Part shown: piece by piece, positions 17,683 through 26,652 of the stretch | Layout of the letters: each line of letters opens with the position of its first letter | Position numbering within the stretch: position 1 is the first letter of the stretch | Assembly (NCBI RefSeq): GCF_028288225.1 | Contig: NZ_JAQBOC010000033.1 | Coordinates: 62,001-126,000 of the forward strand | Length of the DNA: 64,000 bases | Direction of reading: 5' to 3' | DNA from: Mucilaginibacter sp. | Lineage (GTDB): Bacteria; Bacteroidota; Bacteroidia; Sphingobacteriales; Sphingobacteriaceae | Translations under genes and position numbers: made by a program | The notes under the pieces: generated by a model | What the model saw: only the letters and a program-made list of their open reading frames with translations | Told to the model about the DNA's origin: nothing | The model's database searches: none

Positions 17683-20631
17683 TTAAAATCCAACATTTAT
17701 ACCAAATAATATCTTCCTGCTTATAGGGTATTTAAAACTTGATAACCCTTCAGCTCCACGATTACCAACAACAGGACTGAGATCAACCTCGGGGTCAACC
17801 CCTGAGAACTTTGTGAACGTTACCAAATTATCGCCGCTTACAAAGATCCTGGCACTTCTGATTTTTAAACTGCTGATCCAGTTTGTTGGTAATTGGTATC
17901 CCAATGTTACATTACGCAGGCGCAGGTAGCTGCCGTTTTCAAGATAGCGCGATGACTGCTGGTTTGAATTATTATTACCTCCCTGTACCGCTTTAGGTTC
18001 AGTAGCTATATCACCTGGTTTTTGCCAGCGTGTCCATCCGCTTGGGGCAACCATGGCATTGTAGCTGTCATACAACCCATCATTATCAAAATATACCCGG
18101 CTATCATTGTATACTTTGTTTCCGTAAACAAAATTAAAGAATGTACTTAAAGAGAATCCTTTATAGGCGAAGGTATTGGTTATCCCACCTGTAAATTTTG
18201 GCGAGGCAGAAGTTCCGGTAAATTGTTTGGTTGCATTGGCGTATGAATTTGTTAATTGTTTAGTAACCTTGCCATTGGCGTCAGTAACTAATTGCTCCCA
18301 TTGGGGGTCGCCGTTTGCAGGGTTAACACCGGCCCATATAGGCATATACCAGTCATTCATATCATGCCCGACCGCAATTGGCAGTGGCCCGGCGGGGTTA
18401 ACCTCGGATTTACCTGCGTTAAGCGAAGTTACTTTATTACGATTGAAGGCTATGTTAAAATTGGTTTCCCATTTAAATTCGCCCACCAGGTTTTTTGAGG
18501 TTACGTTGATCTCGAGCCCCCTGTTACGAACTGAGCCTAAGTTTTCAAATTCGTAATCATAGCCCGAGGTTGCCGGCAGCGGAACCTGGAATAATAATGC
18601 GCTGGATGTTTTCTGATAAACATCAAGGCTTACATTAATTCGGTTAAATAAACCAAAGTCGAGCCCGATGTTGGCTGTCTTTATTTTTTCCCAGGTTAAA
18701 TTCGGATTGGCCTTTTGGTTAGGATAAGCTCCCGGTATGCCGCCGTAATTGGCAGACTGATCAATGGAGTATAAACCTAATGCCTGGTAATTACCAATTT
18801 CGGCGTTACCCGTTGTACCATAGCTGGCGCGTAATTTTAAAAAGCTAACGGGCTTAATATTATCCATGAAAGATTCTTTGGTTAAGATCCATGAAGTACC
18901 AGCCTGAAAAAAGTTACCACTCGGGTTATTGCTCCCGAAACGTGATGAATACTCATGCACGTATGAACCTACAAGAAAGTATTTACCGGCATAGTTATAA
19001 TCGGCCTGGCCCAGGTATTTTCTAAAATTATAATCATTGGTACTTCCGCTTGGAGCACTTATAATATCAGTTGCTGTTGACATAACCGGGCGCCCTGGAG
19101 GCAGGCCTTTACCGTTTAGCAATGCATTGTCAGAATGATAGGTCTGACCTTCGCCTACAGCCAACAGGCTTAAATTATGCTGGCCGAAGCTATTATCATA
19201 CTTTAACCTGTTTGAAGTTAACAGCGTGCTGTTGTAATCGTCCTGGTTGTATAGCTCACCTGAATTTGCGCCCCCCGATTTGGTACGGGCATCATAATAG
19301 GTTATATACTTATCATTATATAACGTTATCCTGTTATAAGTAGCAAAGCTTAAATGTTTGGTTATGTTATAATCAAGGTTTAAGTCGCCGTTGTTGCTAA
19401 GGCTTCTGCTATTCGAAAAATTATACTGCAATCCCTGCAAAGGGTTTTCCTTGTCGCGACCCTGCCATCCGGGATAGGTACGGCCATCAGTTGGGGTGCC
19501 GTCTGCATTAAATGCCGGGTCGTAAGGCAGGTTTAAATAAGCATCGTAAAGTAAATTATCAGTCGGATAAGTTTGCTGGGTATATATGGTATTCAATAAT
19601 ACGCTAAGCTTTAACTTATCATTTAATTTAGTAGTAATATTTGTGCGGAAGTTATAATTTCTGTTACCATTATCAATTAAAGTTCCCTGCTCATTATAGT
19701 AGTTGCCAGAAATATAATACTGTGTTTTATCAGTACCCCCTGATACAGATAAAGTATGATTTTGTGTAACACCTGTTCTGAATGCCAGGTTGAACCAGTT
19801 TGTATTGTTCTTTAATACAGACGGATCAGGATTTATAAAAGTTTTTTGATAATCATACAATTGCTGTGAGTCCATCAGGTGAAAATTACCGGTGGTTTTT
19901 GTATTAAAGCCAACAACAGAGCTTACATCGATTTTTGTTTGACCGGCTTTGCCCATTTTGGTGGTTATGATAATAACGCCGTTAGCAGCCCTTGAGCCAT
20001 ACAGGCCTGTTGCAGCGGCGTCCTTTAAAACCGTTACCGACTCTACATCTGAAGCATTATAAGTGCCGCCAATGTTACCATCAACAACAATTAAGGGGCT
20101 GGTACTGGCATTGATACTGCTGGCTCCGCGGATAAGGATGCTTGAGGTTGATGTAGGATCGCCGGATGCCGAGGAAACTACCACGCCCGGGGCCTTGCCT
20201 TGCAGCAGGCTTACCACATCATTAGAAGTTACATCCCGCAGTTTATCACCACTGATAACTGATACCGAACTGGATAATTGCGATAATTGTTTAGAACTAT
20301 AGCCTACAACCACAACTTCGTTTAAAGTTTTTGATGCCGTTGATAATACCACTTCTAAACTGGTTTTACCACTAATGCTAACATCTTTTGTAGTGTAACC
20401 AATAAACGAAAATGTTAAAACGCCATTGGTTGGCGCACTAATGCTAAATTTACCGTCAACTGAAGTACTTACGGCATTGGTGGTACCTTTTATAGTAACA
20501 GTAACCGCGGGCATTGGCTGCCCATCTGTTTCCTTCACAACACCTGTAACCCTTACCTGGGCTAAAGCCATTATTGAGAACATTAACAACAAGCTGGTTA
20601 AAAACACTTGTCTTTTGTAAAATTTGTTCAT
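17683..20631 (-). CDS. SusC/RagA-type TonB-dependent transporter, second system
   Basis: A 982-residue outer-membrane transporter, at the short end for SusC proteins. Signal peptide ends near MALAQ; then a carboxypeptidase-D-like domain (VRVTGVVKETDGQPMPAVTV), TonB box area (LNEVVVVGYSSKQLSQLS), plug with LLQGKAPGVVV, LIRGASSINAST, PLIVVDGNI and ATGLYGSRAANGVIIITTK, and a barrel ending FGINVGF. The usual KRKD of the TonB box is replaced by SKQLSQLS. Two LacI-type palindromes lie 119 and 247 bp upstream, linking it to the regulator at 25535. Confidence 0.95.
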   Translation of the reverse strand: MNKFYKRQVFLTSLLLMFSIMALAQVRVTGVVKETDGQPMPAVTVTIKGTTNAVSTSVDGKFSISAPTNGVLTFSFIGYTTKDVSISGKTSLEVVLSTASKTLNEVVVVGYSSKQLSQLSSSVSVISGDKLRDVTSNDVVSLLQGKAPGVVVSSASGDPTSTSSILIRGASSINASTSPLIVVDGNIGGTYNASDVESVTVLKDAAATGLYGSRAANGVIIITTKMGKAGQTKIDVSSVVGFNTKTTGNFHLMDSQQLYDYQKTFINPDPSVLKNNTNWFNLAFRTGVTQNHTLSVSGGTDKTQYYISGNYYNEQGTLIDNGNRNYNFRTNITTKLNDKLKLSVLLNTIYTQQTYPTDNLLYDAYLNLPYDPAFNADGTPTDGRTYPGWQGRDKENPLQGLQYNFSNSRSLSNNGDLNLDYNITKHLSFATYNRITLYNDKYITYYDARTKSGGANSGELYNQDDYNSTLLTSNRLKYDNSFGQHNLSLLAVGEGQTYHSDNALLNGKGLPPGRPVMSTATDIISAPSGSTNDYNFRKYLGQADYNYAGKYFLVGSYVHEYSSRFGSNNPSGNFFQAGTSWILTKESFMDNIKPVSFLKLRASYGTTGNAEIGNYQALGLYSIDQSANYGGIPGAYPNQKANPNLTWEKIKTANIGLDFGLFNRINVSLDVYQKTSSALLFQVPLPATSGYDYEFENLGSVRNRGLEINVTSKNLVGEFKWETNFNIAFNRNKVTSLNAGKSEVNPAGPLPIAVGHDMNDWYMPIWAGVNPANGDPQWEQLVTDANGKVTKQLTNSYANATKQFTGTSASPKFTGGITNTFAYKGFSLSTFFNFVYGNKVYNDSRVYFDNDGLYDSYNAMVAPSGWTRWQKPGDIATEPKAVQGGNNNSNQQSSRYLENGSYLRLRNVTLGYQLPTNWISSLKIRSARIFVSGDNLVTFTKFSGVDPEVDLSPVVGNRGAEGLSSFKYPISRKILFGINVGF

Positions 20632-20749
20632 AGTGTATAAATTTGGTTGATTAAAAGAGGTGAAATAACATAAATCAGCACCTGCTAATTCGATCTCAAG
20701 TTAAGAAGGTGTTAAAGCAATGCCTAATTATTAGGGCCTTTAACTCAAC

Positions 20750-20761
20750 GCAAACGTTTGT
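20750..20761. promoter_or_regulatory. LacI-type operator, site 1
   Basis: GCAAACGTTTGT, an eleven-of-twelve match to the perfect palindrome GCAAACGTTTGC. It lies 119 bp upstream of the second susC start. Confidence 0.75.
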
Positions 20762-20877
20762 TTTGGATTTGCGTAAAAATTGATAGTTTGTAATGTAAAT
20801 ACTTGATAACAAGTGTATCATTATTTTAAAACAAGGAAGTTGAAATTGATTTGGATTGATGCCTGAATAAATATTAC

Positions 20878-20889
20878 GCAAACGTTTGC
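20878..20889. promoter_or_regulatory. LacI-type operator, site 2
   Basis: GCAAACGTTTGC, a perfect 12-bp palindrome preceded by AC, 247 bp upstream of the second susC. The pair of sites is 128 bp apart centre to centre, a spacing that would allow DNA looping. Confidence 0.75.
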
Positions 20890-21373
20890 TTATAAGTTAA
20901 AAAGGCATTGCAAAGGAATTTATAAGGATAGAAAAGGAGGGTTAGTGTATTTTGTTGGATATTTTACCAAGCAAAAAAGCCACACTCAAGTAGTATACAT
21001 GAGTTCAGACTGCTATCCATTACATTTATGCAGAAGTTTGTTGTGGCAATTAAATTGAAACAACCAGCGGTTTATTGGTTTGGACGTTTACAAACTTTAG
21101 CAGTGTTATAGAAATAGTTGTGCCTTGTTGTATAAAATCTGCGAAAATTTTTTGTCCCGTCCGTCATTACGGAAATGCCCGGTACCTTTTTTGAATCCAT
21201 TTTTTCTAAACTGATTTTCTGTAATTGCAGCAAACCGTACTTTAATTCAAAAAGGTGCATCTGTTTGCTGCCGGTTTTCTTTTGTGAACAGGTACTCCAG
21301 CCCAACGCTGTGGTAAAAGGTGCTTTAGAGTTACAAACCAGGTTTTAAAAGGCTGCTATAAAGATAGCAGATA

Positions 21374-21409
21374 AATAAAAAAAATCCCGGAGGTGGGTAA
21401 TCCTCCGGG
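21374..21409 (-). terminator. Rho-independent terminator of the galM-permease-GH109 unit
   Basis: CCCGGAGG and CCTCCGGG form a perfect 8-bp stem (21386-21409) with an 8-base loop. On the minus strand it is followed by ATTTTTTTTATTTAT. It lies 54 bp after the stop at 21463. Confidence 0.88.
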
Positions 21410-21462
21410 TGTGTTACACAAGGTAACCTCAATCAATCTAAATCAACTCTCTTTGTAAATTA

Positions 21463-22797
21463 TTAAAACCCGCTATCATCAAGCGCGAAAGTACTTTTAC
21501 GTTCCTTCCATTTACCTTTTGTAAAATCAGGGAACTCCTGTACCGCGTTACCTTCTTTTATTGATTTTGAAGATAGTGGAAGTATCACGCTCATGGTCAT
21601 AGAATCATAAACATCAATGGGCGTTTGTTTCTTTTGTTTAACCGATTCAATAAAGGCATTAAAAACAAACCAATCCATACCACCATGGCCAGCGCCTTCG
21701 GCAAACGTCTCGTATTTCTTCCATAGCGGGTGGTCATACTTTTCAAACCATTGCTGTGCCGGGTCCCAGCTTTCATTCTCTTTTGTTTGATGCTCGATAT
21801 AAACACCTTTGGCAACATCCATCCAAAGCCCTTTAGTACCCTGCACCCTGAAACCTAATGAATATGGACGAGGTAAATGGGTATCGTGAGTTAGCATTAC
21901 AGTTTCACCATTGGCGCAATTGATCATGGTTTGTACAATATCACCCTCTTTATAATTGATCTTTGCATTTTTATTGCCGGGTGCTTTTTCCTCTACGTAA
22001 GCAGCAAGGCCCCTTGCCTTTGAGCTGAATGATGACATGCTGGTAAAACGGTTTCCGCTGTTGATATTAACATAGTGCATGCACGGCCCCACGCCATGGG
22101 TTGGATACAGGTCGCCATCCATGTCAATATTAAACTGGGTGCGCCATTGTGCCTCGCTTGTTGCATCTGGTCCGAATGTAACGCCGTCAGGGCCATTAAA
22201 TAAAACACCGCGCAGGTTATGCTGGTAGCCGCCTTCAACATGTAAAAGTTCGCCAAATAAACCCTGTCTCGACATATTTAAAGCAGCCATTACATCGCGG
22301 CGGTAGCAAACATTCTCTAAGGTCATGTAAGGGATGCCTGTTTTTTCAGATGTATGTACAATATCCCAATGTTCATCAACTGTTAAACCGGCTATTACCT
22401 CGCACCCCACATATTTACCGGCCTTCATAGCATCAATAGACTGGGGGTGGTGGAACTGCCATGGTGTGGCAATAATTACGGCATCAATATCTTTTCTGTC
22501 AAGTAATCCTTTATAAGCATCTAATCCGCCGGTGTATTCTTTTGCCGCAGGTTTGCCTTTTTTGGCAATATACTCGCGGCATCTTTTTAATGATCTTTCC
22601 TGGATATCGCAAATGGCTACAATCTCTACATCGTCACGTAATAAACCTTCTGATATATGGCTCATTCCACGGGCGCCTACACCTATGTAACCCAACCGTA
22701 CTTTTCCGTTTGAGTTAGCGAAAAGACTGCCTGATGGTAAAATTGTAAATCCTGCTGCTGCTATTGCGCCTGCTTTGATAAATTCTCTTCTTTCCAT
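21463..22797 (-). CDS. Exported Gfo/Idh/MocA-fold protein, GH109-like (possible alpha-N-acetylgalactosaminidase)
   Basis: A 444-residue protein with a Tat-like leader (MERREFIKAGAIAAAGFTILP). After it comes a Rossmann NAD-binding motif (RLGYIGVGARG, then VEIVAICDIQE). The C-terminal half contains YPTHGVGPCMHYVNINSGNRF, which resembles the YPTHGxGP block of family 109 glycosidases. Those enzymes keep NAD bound and cleave terminal alpha-GalNAc by a redox mechanism. I favour GH109 because a hexosamine-kinase-like gene belongs to the same regulon, but a sugar dehydrogenase of the same fold is possible. It starts 21 bp after the permease gene and is last in the galM-permease-GH109 unit. Confidence 0.8.
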   Translation of the reverse strand: MERREFIKAGAIAAAGFTILPSGSLFANSNGKVRLGYIGVGARGMSHISEGLLRDDVEIVAICDIQERSLKRCREYIAKKGKPAAKEYTGGLDAYKGLLDRKDIDAVIIATPWQFHHPQSIDAMKAGKYVGCEVIAGLTVDEHWDIVHTSEKTGIPYMTLENVCYRRDVMAALNMSRQGLFGELLHVEGGYQHNLRGVLFNGPDGVTFGPDATSEAQWRTQFNIDMDGDLYPTHGVGPCMHYVNINSGNRFTSMSSFSSKARGLAAYVEEKAPGNKNAKINYKEGDIVQTMINCANGETVMLTHDTHLPRPYSLGFRVQGTKGLWMDVAKGVYIEHQTKENESWDPAQQWFEKYDHPLWKKYETFAEGAGHGGMDWFVFNAFIESVKQKKQTPIDVYDSMTMSVILPLSSKSIKEGNAVQEFPDFTKGKWKERKSTFALDDSGF

Positions 22798-22818
22798 ATG
22801 TTAATAGTTATTTAGTTG

Positions 22819-24138
22819 TTAGCTGTTTTTTGGTTTTAATTTATGCCCGGCAATAGCATAATAGGCAATTACCAGGTAACAGGGTACCAGGATCCAGTAA
22901 CCTTCGGTAGCGGCTATGCTTTTTATATGCCCGGCGGTAACCAGCCGGTCAACAATAAAACCGTACAATAAAGGAATAACCGCGCCACCCGCGATCCCCA
23001 TGATCAGCAATGACGAGCCGATCTTAGTGAACTTGCCTAAGCCGTTTATGGCAAGCGGCCATAAGGCGGGCCACATTAATGCATTGGCAATACCCAGTAA
23101 TGATACAAATAATACAGAGGCATAGCCTGAAGTAAAAATTGCCCCGAAAGAGCATACTATGCCAATAAACGCCGATACCTTCAAAGCCTTCTCCTGTGTA
23201 AAGTATTTGGGTATACATATAATGCCCACAATGTAACCGGCTATCATACAAAACAACGTGCAGGTGGTAAAATATTTAGCTACTGTTAAAGGAATGCCCT
23301 GGCTGGATGCGTAACTGATAACAGAGTCGCCGGCCATAACTTCAACACCCACATATACGAACAAGGCCAGCACGCCAACCAGTAAATGCGGAAATTGAAA
23401 TATGCTGGTTTGCTGGCTCTCAGCCGGAGTAACAGTATCTTCATCTTCTTTAGCATCAACTTCGGGCAGGCTTGAGTAATAAACAGATACAGCCAGAAGC
23501 ACCAGCACAATTAATATAACCACATAAGGTAAAATAACCCGGTGGCTAAGCATGTTAAGCTCAATTTCTTTTTGAGCCGTTGTCATGGTAAGCAATCGTG
23601 CTTTTATTCCATCCGCATCTGTTAATATAAGTGCCCCCAGTATAATTGGCGCTATAGCGCCTGCTATCTTATTAAAGATACCCATAATACTGATGCGCTT
23701 GGCTGCGCTTTCAATTGGCCCTAAAATAGTTATATAGGGGTTTGATGCCGTTTGAAGTATGGTAAGCCCTGTACCCAATACAAATAAGCCGGTTAAAAAA
23801 AGCGGGTACATCCGGGTTAAGGCAGCAGGGATAAAGATCAGTGCGCCGACTGCCATAATAAGCAGGCCGACCGCCATACCGTTTTTAAAACCTGTTTTGG
23901 CTAATACCCGCGATGCCGGTACACCCATAACCAGGTAGGCAATGTAAAAGGCAAACACCACCAGGTACGATTCAAAATTATTAAGCTGACAAGCAATCTT
24001 TAAATAAAGGATCAATACTGAATTTAGCCATGTAACAAAGCCAAAAACAAAAAACAATGCGCCAATTATGTAAATAGGGCTGATGCCTTTAGCGGGTTGG
24101 ATACTTTCGGCAGTGGCTAGTAACGGAGTTTTATTCAT
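22819..24138 (-). CDS. GluP/FucP-family sugar permease (MFS)
   Basis: A 439-residue inner-membrane transporter. The start GALFFVFGFVTWLNSVLILYLK, PASRVLAKTGFKNGM and GTGLTILQTASNPYITILGP are characteristic of the glucose/galactose (GluP) branch of the FucP family. About twelve hydrophobic stretches are visible. It is likely to bring the released monosaccharide from periplasm to cytoplasm. A LacI-type palindrome lies 95 bp upstream in the gap behind galM, so it can be regulated separately or as an internal promoter. The GH109-like gene follows after 21 bp. Confidence 0.9.
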   Translation of the reverse strand: MNKTPLLATAESIQPAKGISPIYIIGALFFVFGFVTWLNSVLILYLKIACQLNNFESYLVVFAFYIAYLVMGVPASRVLAKTGFKNGMAVGLLIMAVGALIFIPAALTRMYPLFLTGLFVLGTGLTILQTASNPYITILGPIESAAKRISIMGIFNKIAGAIAPIILGALILTDADGIKARLLTMTTAQKEIELNMLSHRVILPYVVILIVLVLLAVSVYYSSLPEVDAKEDEDTVTPAESQQTSIFQFPHLLVGVLALFVYVGVEVMAGDSVISYASSQGIPLTVAKYFTTCTLFCMIAGYIVGIICIPKYFTQEKALKVSAFIGIVCSFGAIFTSGYASVLFVSLLGIANALMWPALWPLAINGLGKFTKIGSSLLIMGIAGGAVIPLLYGFIVDRLVTAGHIKSIAATEGYWILVPCYLVIAYYAIAGHKLKPKNS

Positions 24139-24232
24139 CTTTTTAAAAGTTTAAATGTTTTTTAATTAATTTATAATGATGAATTTATGAATACTATCCG
24201 AAAAAATACTATCCCGGTGTAGTTAACCCTAT

Positions 24233-24244
24233 GCAAACGTTTGA
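24233..24244. promoter_or_regulatory. LacI-type operator, site 3
   Basis: GCAAACGTTTGA, eleven of twelve positions as the perfect palindrome, in the 119-bp gap between galM and the permease gene, 95 bp upstream of the permease start. Confidence 0.75.
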
Positions 24245-24257
24245 TAATGAATGTCAT

Positions 24258-25325
24258 TTATTTATTTATACCAAATTCAAAAATTGTTTTGCTTTTAAAT
24301 ACCTCGCCGTTCCTTAAAACCGTATTTGGAAAATGCCGTTGATTGGGCGAATCAGGATATTGCTGTGTTTCAAGGCAAAAGCCGCTTCTGCGGGTATATA
24401 CAGCACCATCTTTGCCACTAGTGCCATCCAATGCGTTACCGGGATACAGATGAACAGCAGGTTCAGTAGTATACACCGTTAAAACCCGGCCGCTGCCTGC
24501 ATCTGTTACCTGTGCTGCCAGTTTTAGCTCGTCAGAGTTTTCACTTTTAATTACCCAGCTATGGTCATACCCATCGCTTAAAAATAGTTGCTCGTTATCA
24601 GCATCAATATCTTTACCAATAGCTTTTGGGCTTTTAAAATCAAAAGGAGTCCCGTTTACCGGTGCAATTTCGCCACTCGGCACCTGGCTTTTATTTACAG
24701 GCAAATAACTGTTTAAGGGCATCATCAGCTCGTGGTTAAGTATGCTGCCGCTTGCATGCCCGGCCAGGTTAAAATACGTATGCTGTGTTAAATTAAGCAG
24801 GGTGGTTTTATCCGTCTTTGCAAAAAAATCAACAATCAGCTGGTTTTGGTCATTCAAAGTATAGGTTACCGTTACCAATAAATTTCCCGGGAAGCCCTCT
24901 TCACCGTCGGGGCTTAAATATTCCATTTTTACAGCGGGGAAACCATTGTTTATAAATGGATTTGATTTCCATACTTTTTTATTAAATCCAACTATCCCGC
25001 CATGATGGTGGTATCCGCCCGGCTTAACTGTTAACTGATGAAATTTTCCATCCAGCTCAACTAAACCACCTGCTATCCTGTTTGCATAACGGCCAACAAT
25101 TGCACCTATATAATGGTTATCATTTATATAGCCTTGTAAATTATCATACCCAAAAGCAATGTCAACAAAATTACCATCCCTGTCTGGTGTTGTAATTGCT
25201 GTTACTGTTGCTCCAAAATTGGTGATATCAACCTTAATACCGCTTGCATTTTGCAAATGATACAGGTAAATATCCTGGTCATTTATATTGCCCCAATGTT
25301 GTAAAACGGGTTTAATTTTATCCAT
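24258..25325 (-). CDS. galM: Aldose 1-epimerase (galactose mutarotase)
   Basis: A 355-residue mutarotase without signal peptide, hence cytoplasmic. Family motifs: AIVGRYANRIAGG, HHHGGIVGFNKKVW, the catalytic His in TQHTYFNLAGH and the catalytic Glu in CLETQQYPDSPN near the C-terminus. It interconverts alpha and beta anomers of hexoses. In this setting it would supply the anomer needed by the 1-kinase encoded at 26653, which sits under the same operator type. Divergent from the LacI gene, with two operators in the shared 209-bp promoter region. Confidence 0.95.
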   Translation of the reverse strand: MDKIKPVLQHWGNINDQDIYLYHLQNASGIKVDITNFGATVTAITTPDRDGNFVDIAFGYDNLQGYINDNHYIGAIVGRYANRIAGGLVELDGKFHQLTVKPGGYHHHGGIVGFNKKVWKSNPFINNGFPAVKMEYLSPDGEEGFPGNLLVTVTYTLNDQNQLIVDFFAKTDKTTLLNLTQHTYFNLAGHASGSILNHELMMPLNSYLPVNKSQVPSGEIAPVNGTPFDFKSPKAIGKDIDADNEQLFLSDGYDHSWVIKSENSDELKLAAQVTDAGSGRVLTVYTTEPAVHLYPGNALDGTSGKDGAVYTRRSGFCLETQQYPDSPNQRHFPNTVLRNGEVFKSKTIFEFGINK

Positions 25326-25399
25326 ATTTTTCGTTCAATCGGCCGATTTCATTTTTTGAATTTAGAGATTATGATGCACGGAATAGTATTTTACATCAC

Positions 25400-25411
25400 G
25401 CAAACGTTTGA
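25400..25411. promoter_or_regulatory. LacI-type operator, site 4
   Basis: GCAAACGTTTGA, 75 bp upstream of galM. On the minus strand TTG, 18 bases and AACGTTTG can be read as a -33/-7 pair in which the operator half-site TTTG is also the -7 TTTG, so binding here could block galM transcription directly. Confidence 0.75.
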
Positions 25412-25457
25412 CTAATTTTTTTGTTACAATAGAAATGCCCACCTGCACAAACTGTAC

Positions 25458-25469
25458 GCAAACGTTTGC
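25458..25469. promoter_or_regulatory. LacI-type operator, site 5
   Basis: GCAAACGTTTGC, a perfect palindrome flanked by AC and TT, exactly like site 2. It lies 66 bp upstream of the LacI-family gene, suggesting autoregulation. Confidence 0.78.
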
Positions 25470-25534
25470 TTAAACTCAAGGGTTAATAATATTAATCTTA
25501 AATTTACTCAATTCATAATCAAATACATTTGCAG

Positions 25535-26578
25535 ATGCGATCAAAGCCAGCTACTATAAAGGAAATTGCACAGTTATTAAATATATCTGTATCAACAGTT
25601 TCCAGGGCATTGCATGATCATCCGAGCATTGGGCTAACTACCCGGCAAAAAGTAAAAAAATTGGCCGTTGAGCTCAATTATGAGCCCAACCAAACTGCTA
25701 TTTTTTTACAACAGGGGCGCACGCTTACAATCGGCGTAATATTGCCTGAGCTTTCTGAATCGTTTTTTTCATCAGCCATAAGCGCAATAGAGGATAGCGC
25801 CTATAAAAGAAATTACACTGTTTTGCTTGCACAATCACATGATGATGAGCAAAAGGAAAAACAACTGGTCGAAAAAATGAAAAATCACCGGGTCGACGGG
25901 CTTTTGGTTTCTGTTAGTAAAAACACATCCTCCTATCAGCATTTCGAAAACCTGAAGCAATACAATATCCCTATTGTTTTCTTTGACCGGATCCCGGTTA
26001 TGCAAAACATTCATTACGTGGCTTGCAATATGGAAATTGGCACCATTGAGGCGGTAAGTTACTTGTTAAAGAAAGGTCATCGGTCTATAGGTATGATCAA
26101 TGGCCCCGGCACTTTATTTGCCAGCGGAGAAAGAAAGGAAGGCTATATTAAAGCAATGATAAAGAACCGGCTGAAATTTGATCCCTCGCTAATTGTATCA
26201 TGTGATTTAACTGAGAGCGGAACCCGGAATGCATTAAACGAGTTGCTGGCCAGCAAAAGAAAACCTACGGCCATTGTAACATTTAATGATTATGTGGCAC
26301 TATTTGCTATTAAGCATGCCCGCGATTTAAACTTAAAAATAAACCAGGACCTTGAATTTGTAAGCTATGCCAATTTACCCCTGATTAATTATATGAAAAA
26401 TATCCCGGCAGCTTCAGTTGAGCAATTTCCATATCTGCAGGGCCAGAAAGCAGCCGATATATTACTTGACCTTCTTGCGCATAAACACCAGGGAGTTGCT
26501 GAACAGACTGCCTATTACAAAATTATTATAGAATCGCAGCTGGTAGAAAACCGCAGCACTGCAGATATTAAAAAATAA
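25535..26578 (+). CDS. LacI-family transcriptional regulator
   Basis: A 347-residue regulator. I take the ATG at 25535; a TTG two codons earlier is in frame. The N-terminal HTH (ATIKEIAQLLNISVSTVSRALHDHPSIG) with hinge helix (YEPNQTAIFLQQGRT) is a textbook LacI DNA-binding domain, followed by a periplasmic-binding-protein-like sugar-sensing domain (IGVILPELSESFFSSAI, IVFFDRIP, GHRSIGMINGP, KPTAIVTFNDYVA). LacI members bind palindromes with central CG, which is what the CAAACGTTTG sites are. It is therefore the likely controller of SusCD 2, galM, the permease/GH109 genes and the downstream kinase. The effector is probably the hexosamine or its phosphate. Confidence 0.95.
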   Translation: MRSKPATIKEIAQLLNISVSTVSRALHDHPSIGLTTRQKVKKLAVELNYEPNQTAIFLQQGRTLTIGVILPELSESFFSSAISAIEDSAYKRNYTVLLAQSHDDEQKEKQLVEKMKNHRVDGLLVSVSKNTSSYQHFENLKQYNIPIVFFDRIPVMQNIHYVACNMEIGTIEAVSYLLKKGHRSIGMINGPGTLFASGERKEGYIKAMIKNRLKFDPSLIVSCDLTESGTRNALNELLASKRKPTAIVTFNDYVALFAIKHARDLNLKINQDLEFVSYANLPLINYMKNIPAASVEQFPYLQGQKAADILLDLLAHKHQGVAEQTAYYKIIIESQLVENRSTADIKK

Positions 26579-26588
26579 ATAAAAACGA

Positions 26589-26600
26589 ACAAACGTTTGC
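26589..26600. promoter_or_regulatory. LacI-type operator, site 6
   Basis: ACAAACGTTTGC, eleven of twelve positions, just after the LacI stop codon and directly upstream of the -33 element of the kinase promoter. Confidence 0.75.
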
Positions 26601-26603
26601 GCA

Positions 26604-26633
26604 TTGTGGTAAGTTAGCTATTGAGTAAGTTTG
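26604..26633 (+). promoter_or_regulatory. Promoter of the kinase gene
   Basis: TTG (26604-26606), 19 bases, TAAGTTTG (26626-26633): an exact fit to the Bacteroidota -7 box TAnnTTTG at the usual distance from a -33 TTG. Transcription would begin near 26639, 14 bp before the ATG. The operator at 26589 abuts it. Confidence 0.65.
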
Positions 26634-26652
26634 AGCTTTACTAATACTTATA

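Larger units (their letters stand above)
20632..21462. other. 831-bp intergenic region: regulated leader of SusC 2 and 3' end of the GH109-like gene
   Basis: Holds two CAAACGTTTG palindromes (listed separately) and, at its far end, the terminator of the next gene. Short open frames on the minus strand (20696-20881 and 21072-21305) have no recognisable domain and I do not call them genes. The stretch 21072-21305 has a protein-like look in two overlapping minus frames, so a decayed gene fragment is possible but I cannot name it. Confidence 0.5.

Noticed and set aside
21072..21305. 77-codon minus-strand open frame between susC 2 and the GH109-like gene
   Set aside because: No recognisable domain, atypical composition and no start signal. 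A decayed gene fragment is possible, but I cannot identify it.
25524..25531. TACATTTG, an exact -7 box, directly before the LacI gene start
   Set aside because: Transcription would begin at or after the ATG at 25535, requiring a leaderless message, and no -33 TTTG is at the right distance. Not called as a promoter.
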